The notes below the pieces were generated by a model. It worked only from the letters and a program-made list of their open reading frames with translations, was not told the DNA's origin and did no database searches. Shown piece after piece: positions 1-5,522 of a stretch of 7,355 bases of DNA. Positions within the stretch are counted from its first letter, which is position 1, and each line of letters starts with the position of its first letter. The position numbers and the translations under genes were made by a program. The stretch lies in assembly GCA_938083405.1 (NCBI GenBank), contig CALKCV010000545.1, positions 1 to 7,355 of the forward strand. The letters are read 5' to 3'. The DNA comes from an uncultured Microcoleaceae cyanobacterium. Lineage in GTDB: Bacteria > Cyanobacteriota > Cyanobacteriia > Cyanobacteriales > Microcoleaceae.

Positions 1-101
1 TAGCAACGGATTTTTTAACGGATTTAACGGATGGTTTGGCCGTGGTGGACGAACTTGTTTCAACAATTAACAAGAACGCAATTAACCACTAACAACAATT
101 G
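1..101. other. Spacer downstream of rbfA, possible edge of another gene
   Basis: This is the sequence 3' of rbfA, cut by the window edge. On the minus strand a frame opens at a TTG pair (66-61), just after an in-frame TAA, and stays open to base 1. It would encode a proline- and leucine-rich start with the pattern HPLNPLKNPLL. No Shine-Dalgarno sequence precedes it and I recognise no family, so I do not call it a gene. The heptamer AACGGAT occurs three times on the plus strand (5-11, 17-23, 26-32) and generates the N/H-P-L repetition. Either a short repetitive spacer or the N-terminus of the next minus-strand gene would fit. Confidence 0.3.
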
Positions 102-509
102 CTAAGTTTCCGAATTTTCACCATTCGAGTTCGGATTTTCTCGTTCGCGTTTTTCCCGTTCTTCGGAGAGTTTGTTCAGCAGGGATATCATTTCAGTGCC
201 CCTTTCTAAAGAACGGTCTTCCACGAAGAGGACTTCTGGAGTTCGGCGGAGGTTCATCCTATGACCTAGCTCGCCGCGGACGTAGCTAGTGGCAGACTTT
301 AAACCTGCCATAGTTTCTTCGCGGACTTCGTCGGTGCCGTAGATGCTGACGAAGATTTTGGCGTGTTGGAGGTCTCCTGAGACATCGACATCGGTAATGC
401 TGACCATGCCCATACCAACGCGATCGTCTTTGATCCCCTGGAGCAACATTTGGCTGACTTCTCTTTTTATTAAGGAAGCGACTTTAGAAACGCGACGACT
501 TGTAGCCAT
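102..509 (-). CDS. rbfA: Ribosome-binding factor A (30S maturation factor)
   Basis: RbfA is a small KH-fold protein that binds the immature 30S subunit in the cytoplasm, assists processing of the 16S rRNA 5' end and is needed for growth in the cold. The 135-residue product matches the family along its length. It has the N-terminal helix with the RRVSKVASLIKREVSQML pattern (5-22), the strand around DVDVSGDLQHAKIFVS (40-55), the helix carrying the family's interrupted KH motif near SATSYVRGELG (72-82) and the conserved end of the domain, RRTPEVLFVEDRS (88-100). The last 25 residues are a charged, low-complexity tail rich in E, R and N, typical of variable RbfA C-termini. The ATG at 509 is supported by a strong Shine-Dalgarno GGAGGT (minus strand of 518-523) eight bases upstream. 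It is transcribed divergently from sipA. No frameshift or missing motif is seen, so identity is nearly certain. Confidence 0.95.
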   Translation of the reverse strand: MATSRRVSKVASLIKREVSQMLLQGIKDDRVGMGMVSITDVDVSGDLQHAKIFVSIYGTDEVREETMAGLKSATSYVRGELGHRMNLRRTPEVLFVEDRSLERGTEMISLLNKLSEEREKRERENPNSNGENSET

Positions 510-517
510 GACTTTTT

Positions 518-549
518 ACCTCCAGCTTTGAGACACTGTTTCTATTGTA
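518..549 (-). promoter_or_regulatory. rbfA ribosome binding site and candidate -10 box
   Basis: On the minus strand GGAGGT (518-523) is a near-perfect Shine-Dalgarno sequence for rbfA. Further upstream TACAAT (minus strand of 544-549) fits a sigma-70 -10 hexamer and would give a leader of about 30 bases. No good -35 element is visible at the usual distance, so the promoter part is tentative while the ribosome binding site is clear. Confidence 0.45.
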
Positions 550-630
550 GTAGTTGGACGGGTTCTGAGGTTTTGGTGAAATTAGGGAAGCAAATTGATG
601 GCCGTTGCGGGGAGGAAGATCGGACGTAAG

Positions 631-665
631 TAATTAATAATTAATAATTTAATAATTAATAATTG
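631..665. repeat. Heptameric TAATTAA tandem repeat (STRR-like)
   Basis: Almost perfect tandem copies of TAATTAA run at 631-637, 638-644, 645-652 (one base longer) and 653-659, followed by a partial unit. Heptanucleotide tandem repeats (STRR elements) are known from filamentous cyanobacteria, although the classic units are GC-richer. The block lies between the divergent genes rbfA and sipA and is flanked by a 7-base direct repeat TCGGACG (620-626 and 666-672). No gene is visible in the rest of the 371-base spacer (510-880) apart from the hairpin at 805-845. Confidence 0.7.
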
Positions 666-804
666 TCGGACGTTCGTCGGTTCCGAATAAGCGTGAATAC
701 AAGCGTCATCCCCAGGGGAATTTTTGAACAAAAATGCCGCATGCACGACTACTTATTGGGTCTGAAAAATTGTCTGCCATTGCCCGGGGCGCAAATTTTT
801 GCAT

Positions 805-845
805 AAAAAAACGATCGCCGCGCCCCATTAAGAGCGATCGCTTTT
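805..845. repeat. HIP1-containing inverted repeat upstream of sipA
   Basis: CGATCGC (812-818) pairs with GCGATCG (834-840), and flanking A and T runs extend the stem past one bulged C (841) to 845, closing a loop of about 15 bases. The right arm includes a full HIP1 octamer (834-841). It resembles an intrinsic terminator on the plus strand (stem then TTTT), yet it sits just 36 bases before the sipA start. It could be an attenuator-like leader hairpin or simply two neighbouring HIP1-type sites. Confidence 0.5.
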
Positions 846-880
846 ACGATAACGATCGATGTGCCTCAAATTTTGAAAAA

Positions 881-1138
881 ATGGAAGACAAAAAATTCAC
901 CATCGGCCAGAAAGTCAAATTAGTAGCCCAACCTCCCTACGTCAAAACCGCCGAACCGATGCCCATACTCCGTCCCCCAAACGTAGTTCGCTTGGGAGAA
1001 GAAGGAATAGTTCTCGACCGGCGGCCGGGGGGTTATTGGGGAGTGCGTTTTGAGAAAGGAGCATTTCTCCTAGATAGTCAATACATAGAAGCAGTCGATC
1101 GCCAAGACGCTCCACCATCGCCCCTGCAGTCAAACTAA
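881..1138 (+). CDS. sipA: SipA/Ssl3451-type regulator of the NblS (Hik33) kinase, DUF3148
   Basis: SipA is a small SH3-like cyanobacterial protein that binds the membrane histidine kinase NblS/Hik33 and stimulates its autophosphorylation, feeding into control of high-light, nutrient and phycobilisome genes through RpaB. The 85-residue product carries the family's signature blocks: FTIGQKVKL (6-14), PPYVKTAEPMPILRPP (18-33), GEEGIVLDRRPGGYWGVRF (39-57) and GAFLLDSQYIE (60-70). The tail after residue 72 is unconserved. The frame remains open upstream to an ATG at 734, but that extra stretch runs through the HIP1 hairpin and looks noncoding, and as I recall family members begin near MEDKKF, so the start is placed at 881. 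The Shine-Dalgarno is weak (A-rich only). The stop overlaps the stop of the convergent DUF1400 gene by four bases. Identity is firm; binding of NblS in this organism is inferred from the family. Confidence 0.88.
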   Translation: MEDKKFTIGQKVKLVAQPPYVKTAEPMPILRPPNVVRLGEEGIVLDRRPGGYWGVRFEKGAFLLDSQYIEAVDRQDAPPSPLQSN

Positions 1139-1674
1139 TTAAATAGATCTTGGAGGTTTTCGAGGAGGTCTTCTACCCTGTTAACAACATCGTTAATCTT
1201 GTCCACCTGGATGTACATATCGCTGGTGGGATATGCTTCGAGAACTTCGAGAAACGAGATCCTACCGTCATCTGCCGCAGCCAGGATCAGAGCGGCCCGC
1301 AAAGCCTTGTCGCTTTCGTAACCGCTACGAGTAGTAACAATCTCGCCGATGCTGTCTGCTACGGTGTAGCCGGTCCGACTGTAAAGAGCGTTAGCCAACT
1401 GGGCCACATCCACTCCCAATTCCAAAGTCATTAATCCCCGAAGGGTGTCGGGGTTGACGTCCGATACTCCCACTGCTTGGGCGATGGTTTTGGTTTTCTT
1501 GCCAGTTTCGGCAAATGTCGCAAGGTCTTTGACGTTAATGGGAGCTTGGATAGCTCCTCCGAAAACGCTGACTACTACTCTGTCGGCAGCAAAGGCCCCA
1601 GTGCCAGTGAGGACAACACCTGCCATTGCTCCGAGAAATATTCCGGGCAAACGGAACCAATTTCTTGATTTCAT
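1135..1674 (-). CDS. Secreted stand-alone DUF1400 protein
   Basis: The 179-residue product starts with a clear signal peptide: basic MKSRNWFR, a hydrophobic core (9-25) and a Sec-type site GAFA/AD with cleavage likely after A29. The remainder resembles DUF1400 (PF07176), which in many cyanobacterial proteins forms the N-terminal part before an alpha/beta-hydrolase domain. Matching features are the opening strand RVVVSVFGG (32-40), VKDLATFAETGK (48-59), the stretch LGVDVAQLANALYSRTG (86-102) and the strongly conserved LRAALILAAADDG (125-137) leading into VLEAYPTSDMYI (144-155). No hydrolase domain, catalytic serine motif or lipobox follows, so this is the accessory domain alone, presumably periplasmic and of unknown function. 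The ATG has GGAG (minus strand of 1683-1686) eight bases upstream. It lies 85 bp downstream of the F-family gene on the same strand and may be co-transcribed with it. Its last four bases overlap sipA head-on. Confidence 0.75.
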   Translation of the reverse strand: MKSRNWFRLPGIFLGAMAGVVLTGTGAFAADRVVVSVFGGAIQAPINVKDLATFAETGKKTKTIAQAVGVSDVNPDTLRGLMTLELGVDVAQLANALYSRTGYTVADSIGEIVTTRSGYESDKALRAALILAAADDGRISFLEVLEAYPTSDMYIQVDKINDVVNRVEDLLENLQDLFN

Positions 1675-1701
1675 GCTAAAAACTCCAATTTGAAAATGTT
1701 C

Positions 1702-1735
1702 AATATAACCAGTTTCATACCATAGTTGAGGTATG
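1702..1735 (-). promoter_or_regulatory. Small hairpin and -10-like TATATT before the DUF1400 gene
   Basis: In the gap between the two minus-strand genes, CATACC (1716-1721) pairs with GGTATG (1730-1735) around an 8-base loop. TATATT on the minus strand (1702-1707) follows it and could be a -10 box for the DUF1400 gene, but no convincing -35 is seen. The hairpin lacks a T tract, so it is not a clear terminator. Confidence 0.3.
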
Positions 1736-1760
1736 GCTTGCGACTTTCTGGAGCCAGAGT

Positions 1761-2675
1761 TTAATCTGGCAAAGAATTAATTAAGGTGGCGATCGCTCCA
1801 TAACCCAACAGTCCCACAACTCCCCCCATAGCTACTATGCTAACGGGGACTAAAATTCCTTTTAATTGGCCGATACTTTCTGCTAGCTCTCGTTGATAAT
1901 ATTCTGCCAACTTTTCTAATGCCTCATCCAAGCGGCCTGTTTCTTCTCCCGTAGCGATCGCCCCCGCCGCCGCTGCTGGTAACTTACCTTGCAAGCTCTC
2001 GCTGAGGGTAGCCCCTTTTTTTACTCGCTGTCGAGCTTTTTTCAAATTAGCGGCCATTTCCTGGCTGCCCAAAACCGGGCTTGCGGCAAACAAACCCCGT
2101 ACCAAATCCAAAGCAGTCAAAATCGGAACTCCACAACTCAAAGGCAAGCTTAACTCGGTAAAGTTTAGCATCTGGCGGGCTTCGAGTATTCTACCTGCTA
2201 GGGGCAGTCTGGGCAGCAGTTTTGGATAATTAAAGAATAATGCTGTTATTAATAGGGCAATAATTATTAAACCGGGTAGTAAAAAACCAAATTTAGCTAA
2301 AATCGCTAAGGTCAGCAATACAATACTCAAAAAAGTTGCAATAGCTGCCCGCCAAATTGCTGCATAAGATTTTTTCCAACTCTGTTGTTTGAGAGCGTCT
2401 TCTCCCAAACGCTGGCAAGTTTCTGCTAAAGCCCCGCTAGCGGAACCTGTTTTAATTAAGTTAATAGTAAATTTATCGAAATATTTATCGGAAATTGCTA
2501 AAGCTGTTGCTAAATCTTCTCCTTTAGCGACGGTTTTGCTGACCTTTTGCAAGTAGCTTTTGAAGGCGGGATTATTCTTTGGTGCTGCCATGTGTAAGCT
2601 TTGCCCCAGCGGAATGCCTGCTTTGAGCAATGCTGCTAGTTGGCTGAAAAATTGAGCTTTTTGTTGGAGTTTCAC
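1761..2675 (-). CDS. Type II secretion/type IV pilus F-family inner membrane protein, short form
   Basis: T2SSF-domain proteins (GspF/PilC) form the inner-membrane platform on which the assembly ATPase drives pseudopilus or pilus growth. This 304-residue protein has two copies of the domain. The first (about 7-105) includes FFSQLAALLKAGIPLGQSL (9-27) and IKTGSASGALAETCQRLGED (74-93). The second (about 165-270) includes LNFTELSLPLSCGVPILTAL (170-189) and ATGEETGRLDEALEKLAEYY (241-260). Hydrophobic segments lie at about 108-127, 131-149 and 274-299. Canonical PilC is about 400 residues and has a cytoplasmic region before the first domain; that region is missing here. The start is GTG at 2675: the nearby ATG is out of frame, and an in-frame stop lies a little upstream. 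No good Shine-Dalgarno is visible. No pilB, pilT or gspE ATPase gene is adjacent, so it is probably a paralogue rather than the main PilC. The family call is firm; the machine it serves is unknown. Confidence 0.88.
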   Translation of the reverse strand: MKLQQKAQFFSQLAALLKAGIPLGQSLHMAAPKNNPAFKSYLQKVSKTVAKGEDLATALAISDKYFDKFTINLIKTGSASGALAETCQRLGEDALKQQSWKKSYAAIWRAAIATFLSIVLLTLAILAKFGFLLPGLIIIALLITALFFNYPKLLPRLPLAGRILEARQMLNFTELSLPLSCGVPILTALDLVRGLFAASPVLGSQEMAANLKKARQRVKKGATLSESLQGKLPAAAAGAIATGEETGRLDEALEKLAEYYQRELAESIGQLKGILVPVSIVAMGGVVGLLGYGAIATLINSLPD

Positions 2676-2707
2676 TGCATTTTTGCTAATTGTTAATTTT
2701 CATAACT

Positions 2708-2926
2708 TCAGGCATTAGATAAAATTCTGTAGGGTGCGCTACTCGGCACCAAACACAAAGCTAATTGTGCAGCTATTTCAGCTTGAATCTCTGGATCGTT
2801 TGCCATGGCAGTTAATTATTCTTCTTCAGTTAATAGGTCGGACGAAACTGATATCGACGAAGTTTTCTGGGATTTCAAAATAGAAATTTTTTGAGAATTT
2901 TTATCTTTGTAATTAATGACTTTCAT
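2708..2926 (-). pseudogene. Broken small gene, antitoxin-like (internal stop)
   Basis: On the minus strand an ATG at 2926 opens a 36-codon frame (starting MKVINYKDKNSQKIS, ending SSDLLTEEE) that stops at TAA (2818-2816). The same frame continues straight after the stop into LTAMANDPEIQAEIAA and runs to TGA at 2710-2708. The join LLTEEE-stop-LTAMANDPEIQAE looks like one original protein interrupted by a nonsense codon. From memory, small cyanobacterial antitoxin-like proteins carry a similar segment (MANDPEIQAEI followed by an acidic tail), but I could not search for this. Here the tail is replaced by QLALCLVPSSAPYRILSNA, which is encoded through a GGTGC/GCACC hairpin repeat, so the C-terminus also seems disrupted. 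No toxin gene is adjacent. Alternatively, two unrelated tiny frames (2816-2926 and 2708-2806) are present. Confidence 0.5.
2729..2750. repeat. GTAGGGTGC...GGCACC hairpin repeat, copy 1
   Basis: GGTGC (2733-2737) pairs with GCACC (2746-2750) around an 8-base loop, and the left arm is preceded by GTAG. It shares the GTAGGGTGC arm with the element at 2951-2974 (there in inverted orientation). Palindromic elements built on GTAGGGTGC are common in cyanobacterial spacers. This copy lies inside the 3' part of the broken antitoxin-like gene. Confidence 0.5.
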
Positions 2927-2950
2927 ACTTAACAACTGAAAATAAAAATA

Positions 2951-2974
2951 GTAAGGTGCCAGGAAGCACCCTAC
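2951..2974. repeat. GTAAGGTGC...GCACCCTAC hairpin repeat, copy 2
   Basis: GTAAGGTGC (2951-2959) and GCACCCTAC (2966-2974) are inverted copies with one mismatch and a 6-base loop CAGGAA. It belongs to the same short palindrome type as 2729-2750, and the two copies bracket most of the broken antitoxin-like gene. Confidence 0.65.
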
Positions 2975-2983
2975 TAGCTAAAT

Positions 2984-3050
2984 AAAGTTTGTAGTAATCG
3001 CTAATCGCTATTTATATCTCCGAATCGCTAAAGCGATTACTACGAACTTT
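2984..3050. repeat. 19-bp inverted repeat element 3' of typA
   Basis: The left arm 2984-3002 (AAAGTTTGTAGTAATCGCT) and the right arm 3032-3050 are inverted copies with a single mismatch. The 29-base interior contains AATCGCTA twice (3003-3010 and 3023-3030). It starts 14 bases beyond the typA stop, so a typA transcript would fold it into a long stem that could protect or end the mRNA, though no T tract follows on the minus strand. The arm sequence with GTAGTAATCGCT resembles dispersed palindromic elements common in filamentous cyanobacteria, so a non-autonomous mobile repeat is likely. Confidence 0.75.
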
Positions 3051-3063
3051 CAATACCCAAAAT

Positions 3064-4854
3064 TTAACGCTTTACTAGCTTTTTCGTCACCTTCCGCAAG
3101 CGAATAGATTCGGGAGTAACTTCTACCAATTCGTCAGGACCGATATATTCTAAAGCCCGTTCCAAACTCATCTCCATTGGAGATTGTAATTGAACCAATT
3201 CATCCCCCGTTGAAGAACGAACGTTACTCAACTGTTTCGTCTTGCAAACATTCAAATCCAAATCTTGAGGGCGATTGTGTTCTCCTACGATCATGCCTTT
3301 ATAAACTTTAGTTCCTGGAGTAATAAAATATACTCCCCGGTCCTCCGCGTTTTTCAAAGCATAGAAAGTAGCCGTTCCTTCCTCAAAAGCAATAATTACG
3401 CCGTTGCGTCTAGTCTCGATTTCGCCAATAAAAGGACGATATTCTAGGAAACTATGATTCATAATTCCTTCGCCCCGAGTTAAGCGGAGAAACTCGCCTC
3501 GGAAACCGATTAAACCTCTAGCTGGTACGGCAAATTCTAGCTGAGTTCTACCGTTACTGCCAACCTGCATATCTAGCATTTCGCCTTTGCGCTGACCGAT
3601 TCCTTCGATACAACCGCCAACACCCTCTTCGGGAACGTCTAATACCAAACATTCAAAAGGTTCGCAGGGTTGACCGTTGACTTCTCGGTAAATTACTTGA
3701 GGTTGAGATACTTGGAATTCATAGCCTTCTCGCCGCATAGTTTCGATGAGAATACCTAAGTGCAATTCCCCGCGACCGGACACGGAAAATTTATCTGGAG
3801 AGTCAGTTTCTTCTACTCGCAAAGCCACGTTAGTTTCTAACTCTCTCAAGAGGCGATCGCGCAATTTTCGCGAAGTTACAAACTGCCCTTCTTGTCCGGC
3901 AAAAGGCGAATCGTTGACGCTAAAAGTCATCTGCAAAGTAGGTTCGTCAACGCTGATTAAAGGCAGTGCTTGAGGTTCGTTCGGACAAGTAATTGTCTCC
4001 CCAATATTAGCATCGGCAAAACCTGCTACGGCAACAAGATTTCCTGCCGAAGCTTCTTCAATTTCGATCCGTTGCAAGCCCTCAAATCCCATCAATTTTG
4101 TGACTTTGTATTTAGCAACTCGACCGTCTTCTTTTACTATGGCTGCCTGCTGGGAGGCTTTAATTTTGCCATTATGAATTCGACCGATTACTATTCTGCC
4201 TAAATATTCCGAATAATCCAAAGTCGTCACTTGTAATTGTAGGGGTTTATCCGGGTCTCCCACTGGTGGGGGTACATGATTCAAGATCGACTCGAACAGG
4301 CATTTCATATCCGTCGATTCTTGGTCGAGGTCTTCTGTTGCGTATCCAGCGAGTCCCGAAGCGAATAGATAGGGAAATTCGCATTGGTCGTCGTCGGCAC
4401 CTAATTCTAGGAATAGATCTAAGACTTTATCTACGGATCCATAAGGATCTGCTTGGGGGCGATCGATTTTATTGACAACCACTATAGGCCGCAGTCCCTT
4501 TTCTAAAGCTTTTTTGAGGACGAACCGGGTTTGAGGCATGGGGCCTTCGTTGGCATCCACGATTAACAAGCAACCATCGACCATTCCCAGGACTCGTTCC
4601 ACTTCGCCGCCGAAGTCCGCGTGGCCGGGGGTATCGACGATGTTGATGAGGGTGTCTTTATATTTAACAGCCGTGTTTTTGGAAAGGATGGTGATGCCCC
4701 GTTCCCGTTCGAGGTCGTTGGAGTCCATTACGCAATCTGGTATCTCTTCTCCCTCGCGGAAGATGCCGGATTGTTTTAGAAGGGAATCTACTAGGGTAGT
4801 TTTGCCATGGTCAACGTGGGCGATTATGGCTACGTTCCGAATAGGGATAGACAT
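3064..4854 (-). CDS. typA: Translational GTPase TypA/BipA
   Basis: TypA (BipA) is a ribosome-binding GTPase of the EF-G/LepA superfamily. It acts in the cytoplasm in 50S assembly and in translation under cold, light or oxidative stress. The 596-residue length is typical. GTPase motifs are complete: G1 AHVDHGKT (12-19), G2 RGIT (52-55), G3 DTPGH (74-78), G4 NKID (128-131) and G5 SGLAG (166-170). A beta-barrel domain II follows (about 205-290), including YLGRIVIGRIHNGKI. EF-G-like domain III spans about 300-385 (SGRGELHLGILIETMRREGYE), then domain V (about 395-475, with PARGLIGFRGEFLRLTRGEG) and the TypA-specific C-terminal domain (ending LEYIGPDELVEVTPESIRLRK). EF-G domain IV is absent, as expected. 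The ATG at 4854 gives the standard N-terminus; no Shine-Dalgarno is evident. The gene stands alone, with long spacers on both sides. No defect is seen. Confidence 0.97.
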   Translation of the reverse strand: MSIPIRNVAIIAHVDHGKTTLVDSLLKQSGIFREGEEIPDCVMDSNDLERERGITILSKNTAVKYKDTLINIVDTPGHADFGGEVERVLGMVDGCLLIVDANEGPMPQTRFVLKKALEKGLRPIVVVNKIDRPQADPYGSVDKVLDLFLELGADDDQCEFPYLFASGLAGYATEDLDQESTDMKCLFESILNHVPPPVGDPDKPLQLQVTTLDYSEYLGRIVIGRIHNGKIKASQQAAIVKEDGRVAKYKVTKLMGFEGLQRIEIEEASAGNLVAVAGFADANIGETITCPNEPQALPLISVDEPTLQMTFSVNDSPFAGQEGQFVTSRKLRDRLLRELETNVALRVEETDSPDKFSVSGRGELHLGILIETMRREGYEFQVSQPQVIYREVNGQPCEPFECLVLDVPEEGVGGCIEGIGQRKGEMLDMQVGSNGRTQLEFAVPARGLIGFRGEFLRLTRGEGIMNHSFLEYRPFIGEIETRRNGVIIAFEEGTATFYALKNAEDRGVYFITPGTKVYKGMIVGEHNRPQDLDLNVCKTKQLSNVRSSTGDELVQLQSPMEMSLERALEYIGPDELVEVTPESIRLRKVTKKLVKR

Positions 4855-5450
4855 AAATGATGTGCGTGTCAGATTTACTTTAAATTTCTTAACAATTCTA
4901 GCTTATTTGGGGCATTATCGGGCTCCGTGTCGGGTTTGGGGACAATTGCGGGCCGGATTTTGAGGATATCCCAGGCTGCTTTAGGCTGCCCTGCCCCTGA
5001 CATTGTGGATGTCTAATTGAAAATTAGACATTTTTATTTAGAGAACCAAAAGTGAAAATTAAAAATATATCTTCTTAAAGAATTCTTGATTGGGGAGCTA
5101 ATTTTTAAGCCCTGAATTACGAGTTAGACCGAAATTCAATGAAAGCTTATAGCAATCTCGATTTTGGGAAAGCGAGCGCGACTTGTGAGAGTAAAAATAC
5201 TCAGATAAAAGAGTGACGCTGGTAATGTATATCGCCGATGCGGTAACTACTTTAGCTAGACTCGAAGTTGAATTAACTATAAAATTTTAAAAAGCTGAAA
5301 TAGATGCCTATTTTTCTGCCCGTTGTCCAACGAACGCTAATAATAAACGCGACATAAAAATTTATAAATAATATTTTTATTAAAATAACTATCTTCCCCA
5401 CCAAAAATGAAAAAAGCATCTATAAAACCGAGAGGAAACTATTAAAAATA
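4855..5450. other. 596-base spacer between typA and sufE, no clear gene
   Basis: The two genes diverge here. The typA-proximal 150 bases are GC-richer and include TAGAAT on the minus strand (4896-4901), a possible typA -10 box without a clear -35. A terminator-like hairpin sits at 5009-5031. On the plus strand an ATG at 5225 opens 21 codons (MYIADAVTTLARLEVELTIKF) to TAA, and the same frame resumes for 26 codons with DAYFSARCPTNANNKRDIKIY to a second TAA at 5369-5371. This could be a decayed gene scrap, but I recognise no family. An AT-only hairpin follows (ATAAAAAT 5354-5361 with ATTTTTAT 5373-5380). The last 100 bases are very AT-rich and lead into the sufE promoter. Confidence 0.5.
5009..5038 (+). 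terminator. Intrinsic terminator-like hairpin, plus strand
   Basis: ATGTCTAATT (5009-5018) and AATTAGACAT (5022-5031) form a perfect 10-bp stem with a 3-base GAA loop, followed directly by TTTTATTT. The T tract is present only in the plus direction. The stem is AT-rich, so it may be a weak terminator. No plus-strand gene is recognised immediately upstream. Confidence 0.5.
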
Positions 5451-5479
5451 TTGACACTCCAGATCCCGGAGGCTAGAAT
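5451..5479 (+). promoter_or_regulatory. Near-consensus sigma-70 promoter of sufE
   Basis: TTGACA (5451-5456) is a perfect -35 hexamer. Exactly 17 bases later TAGAAT (5474-5479) matches the -10 consensus at five of six positions. Transcription would start near 5486, leaving a leader of about 37 bases before the ATG at 5523. The spacer contains GGAGG (5468-5472), which also looks like a ribosome binding site for the ATG at 5478, so the two readings of this stretch compete. Confidence 0.65.
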
Positions 5480-5522
5480 GGGTGCGTTGTTAGTTCCAGA
5501 CCATAAAGCACCTACTTCTATT

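Noticed and set aside
709..734. TCCCCAGGGGA palindrome followed by TTTTTGAACAAAAA as a terminator
   Set aside because: The first stem has a one-base centre and cannot form a hairpin as drawn; the second has a two-base loop and no GC stem with a T tract.
734..880. N-terminal extension of the sipA frame back to ATG 734
   Set aside because: The extra 49 residues run across the HIP1 hairpin and lack any family similarity; the SipA family begins at about the ATG at 881.
881..1138. NdhS (NDH-1 subunit S) as an alternative identity for the SH3-like protein
   Set aside because: The VKTAEPMPILRPP and GEEGIVLDRRPGGYWGVRF blocks are those of SipA/DUF3148, and the NdhS pattern is absent.
4538..4963. 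141-codon plus-strand frame across the 5' end of typA
   Set aside because: It is antisense to the conserved GTPase domain of typA, its product resembles no family and its composition is that of a shadow frame.
5451..5522. TTG 5451 or ATG 5478 as the sufE start
   Set aside because: A TTGACA-N17-TAGAAT promoter covers 5451-5479 and conserved SufE sequence begins at 5523; ATG 5478 remains a fallback because of its GGAGG.
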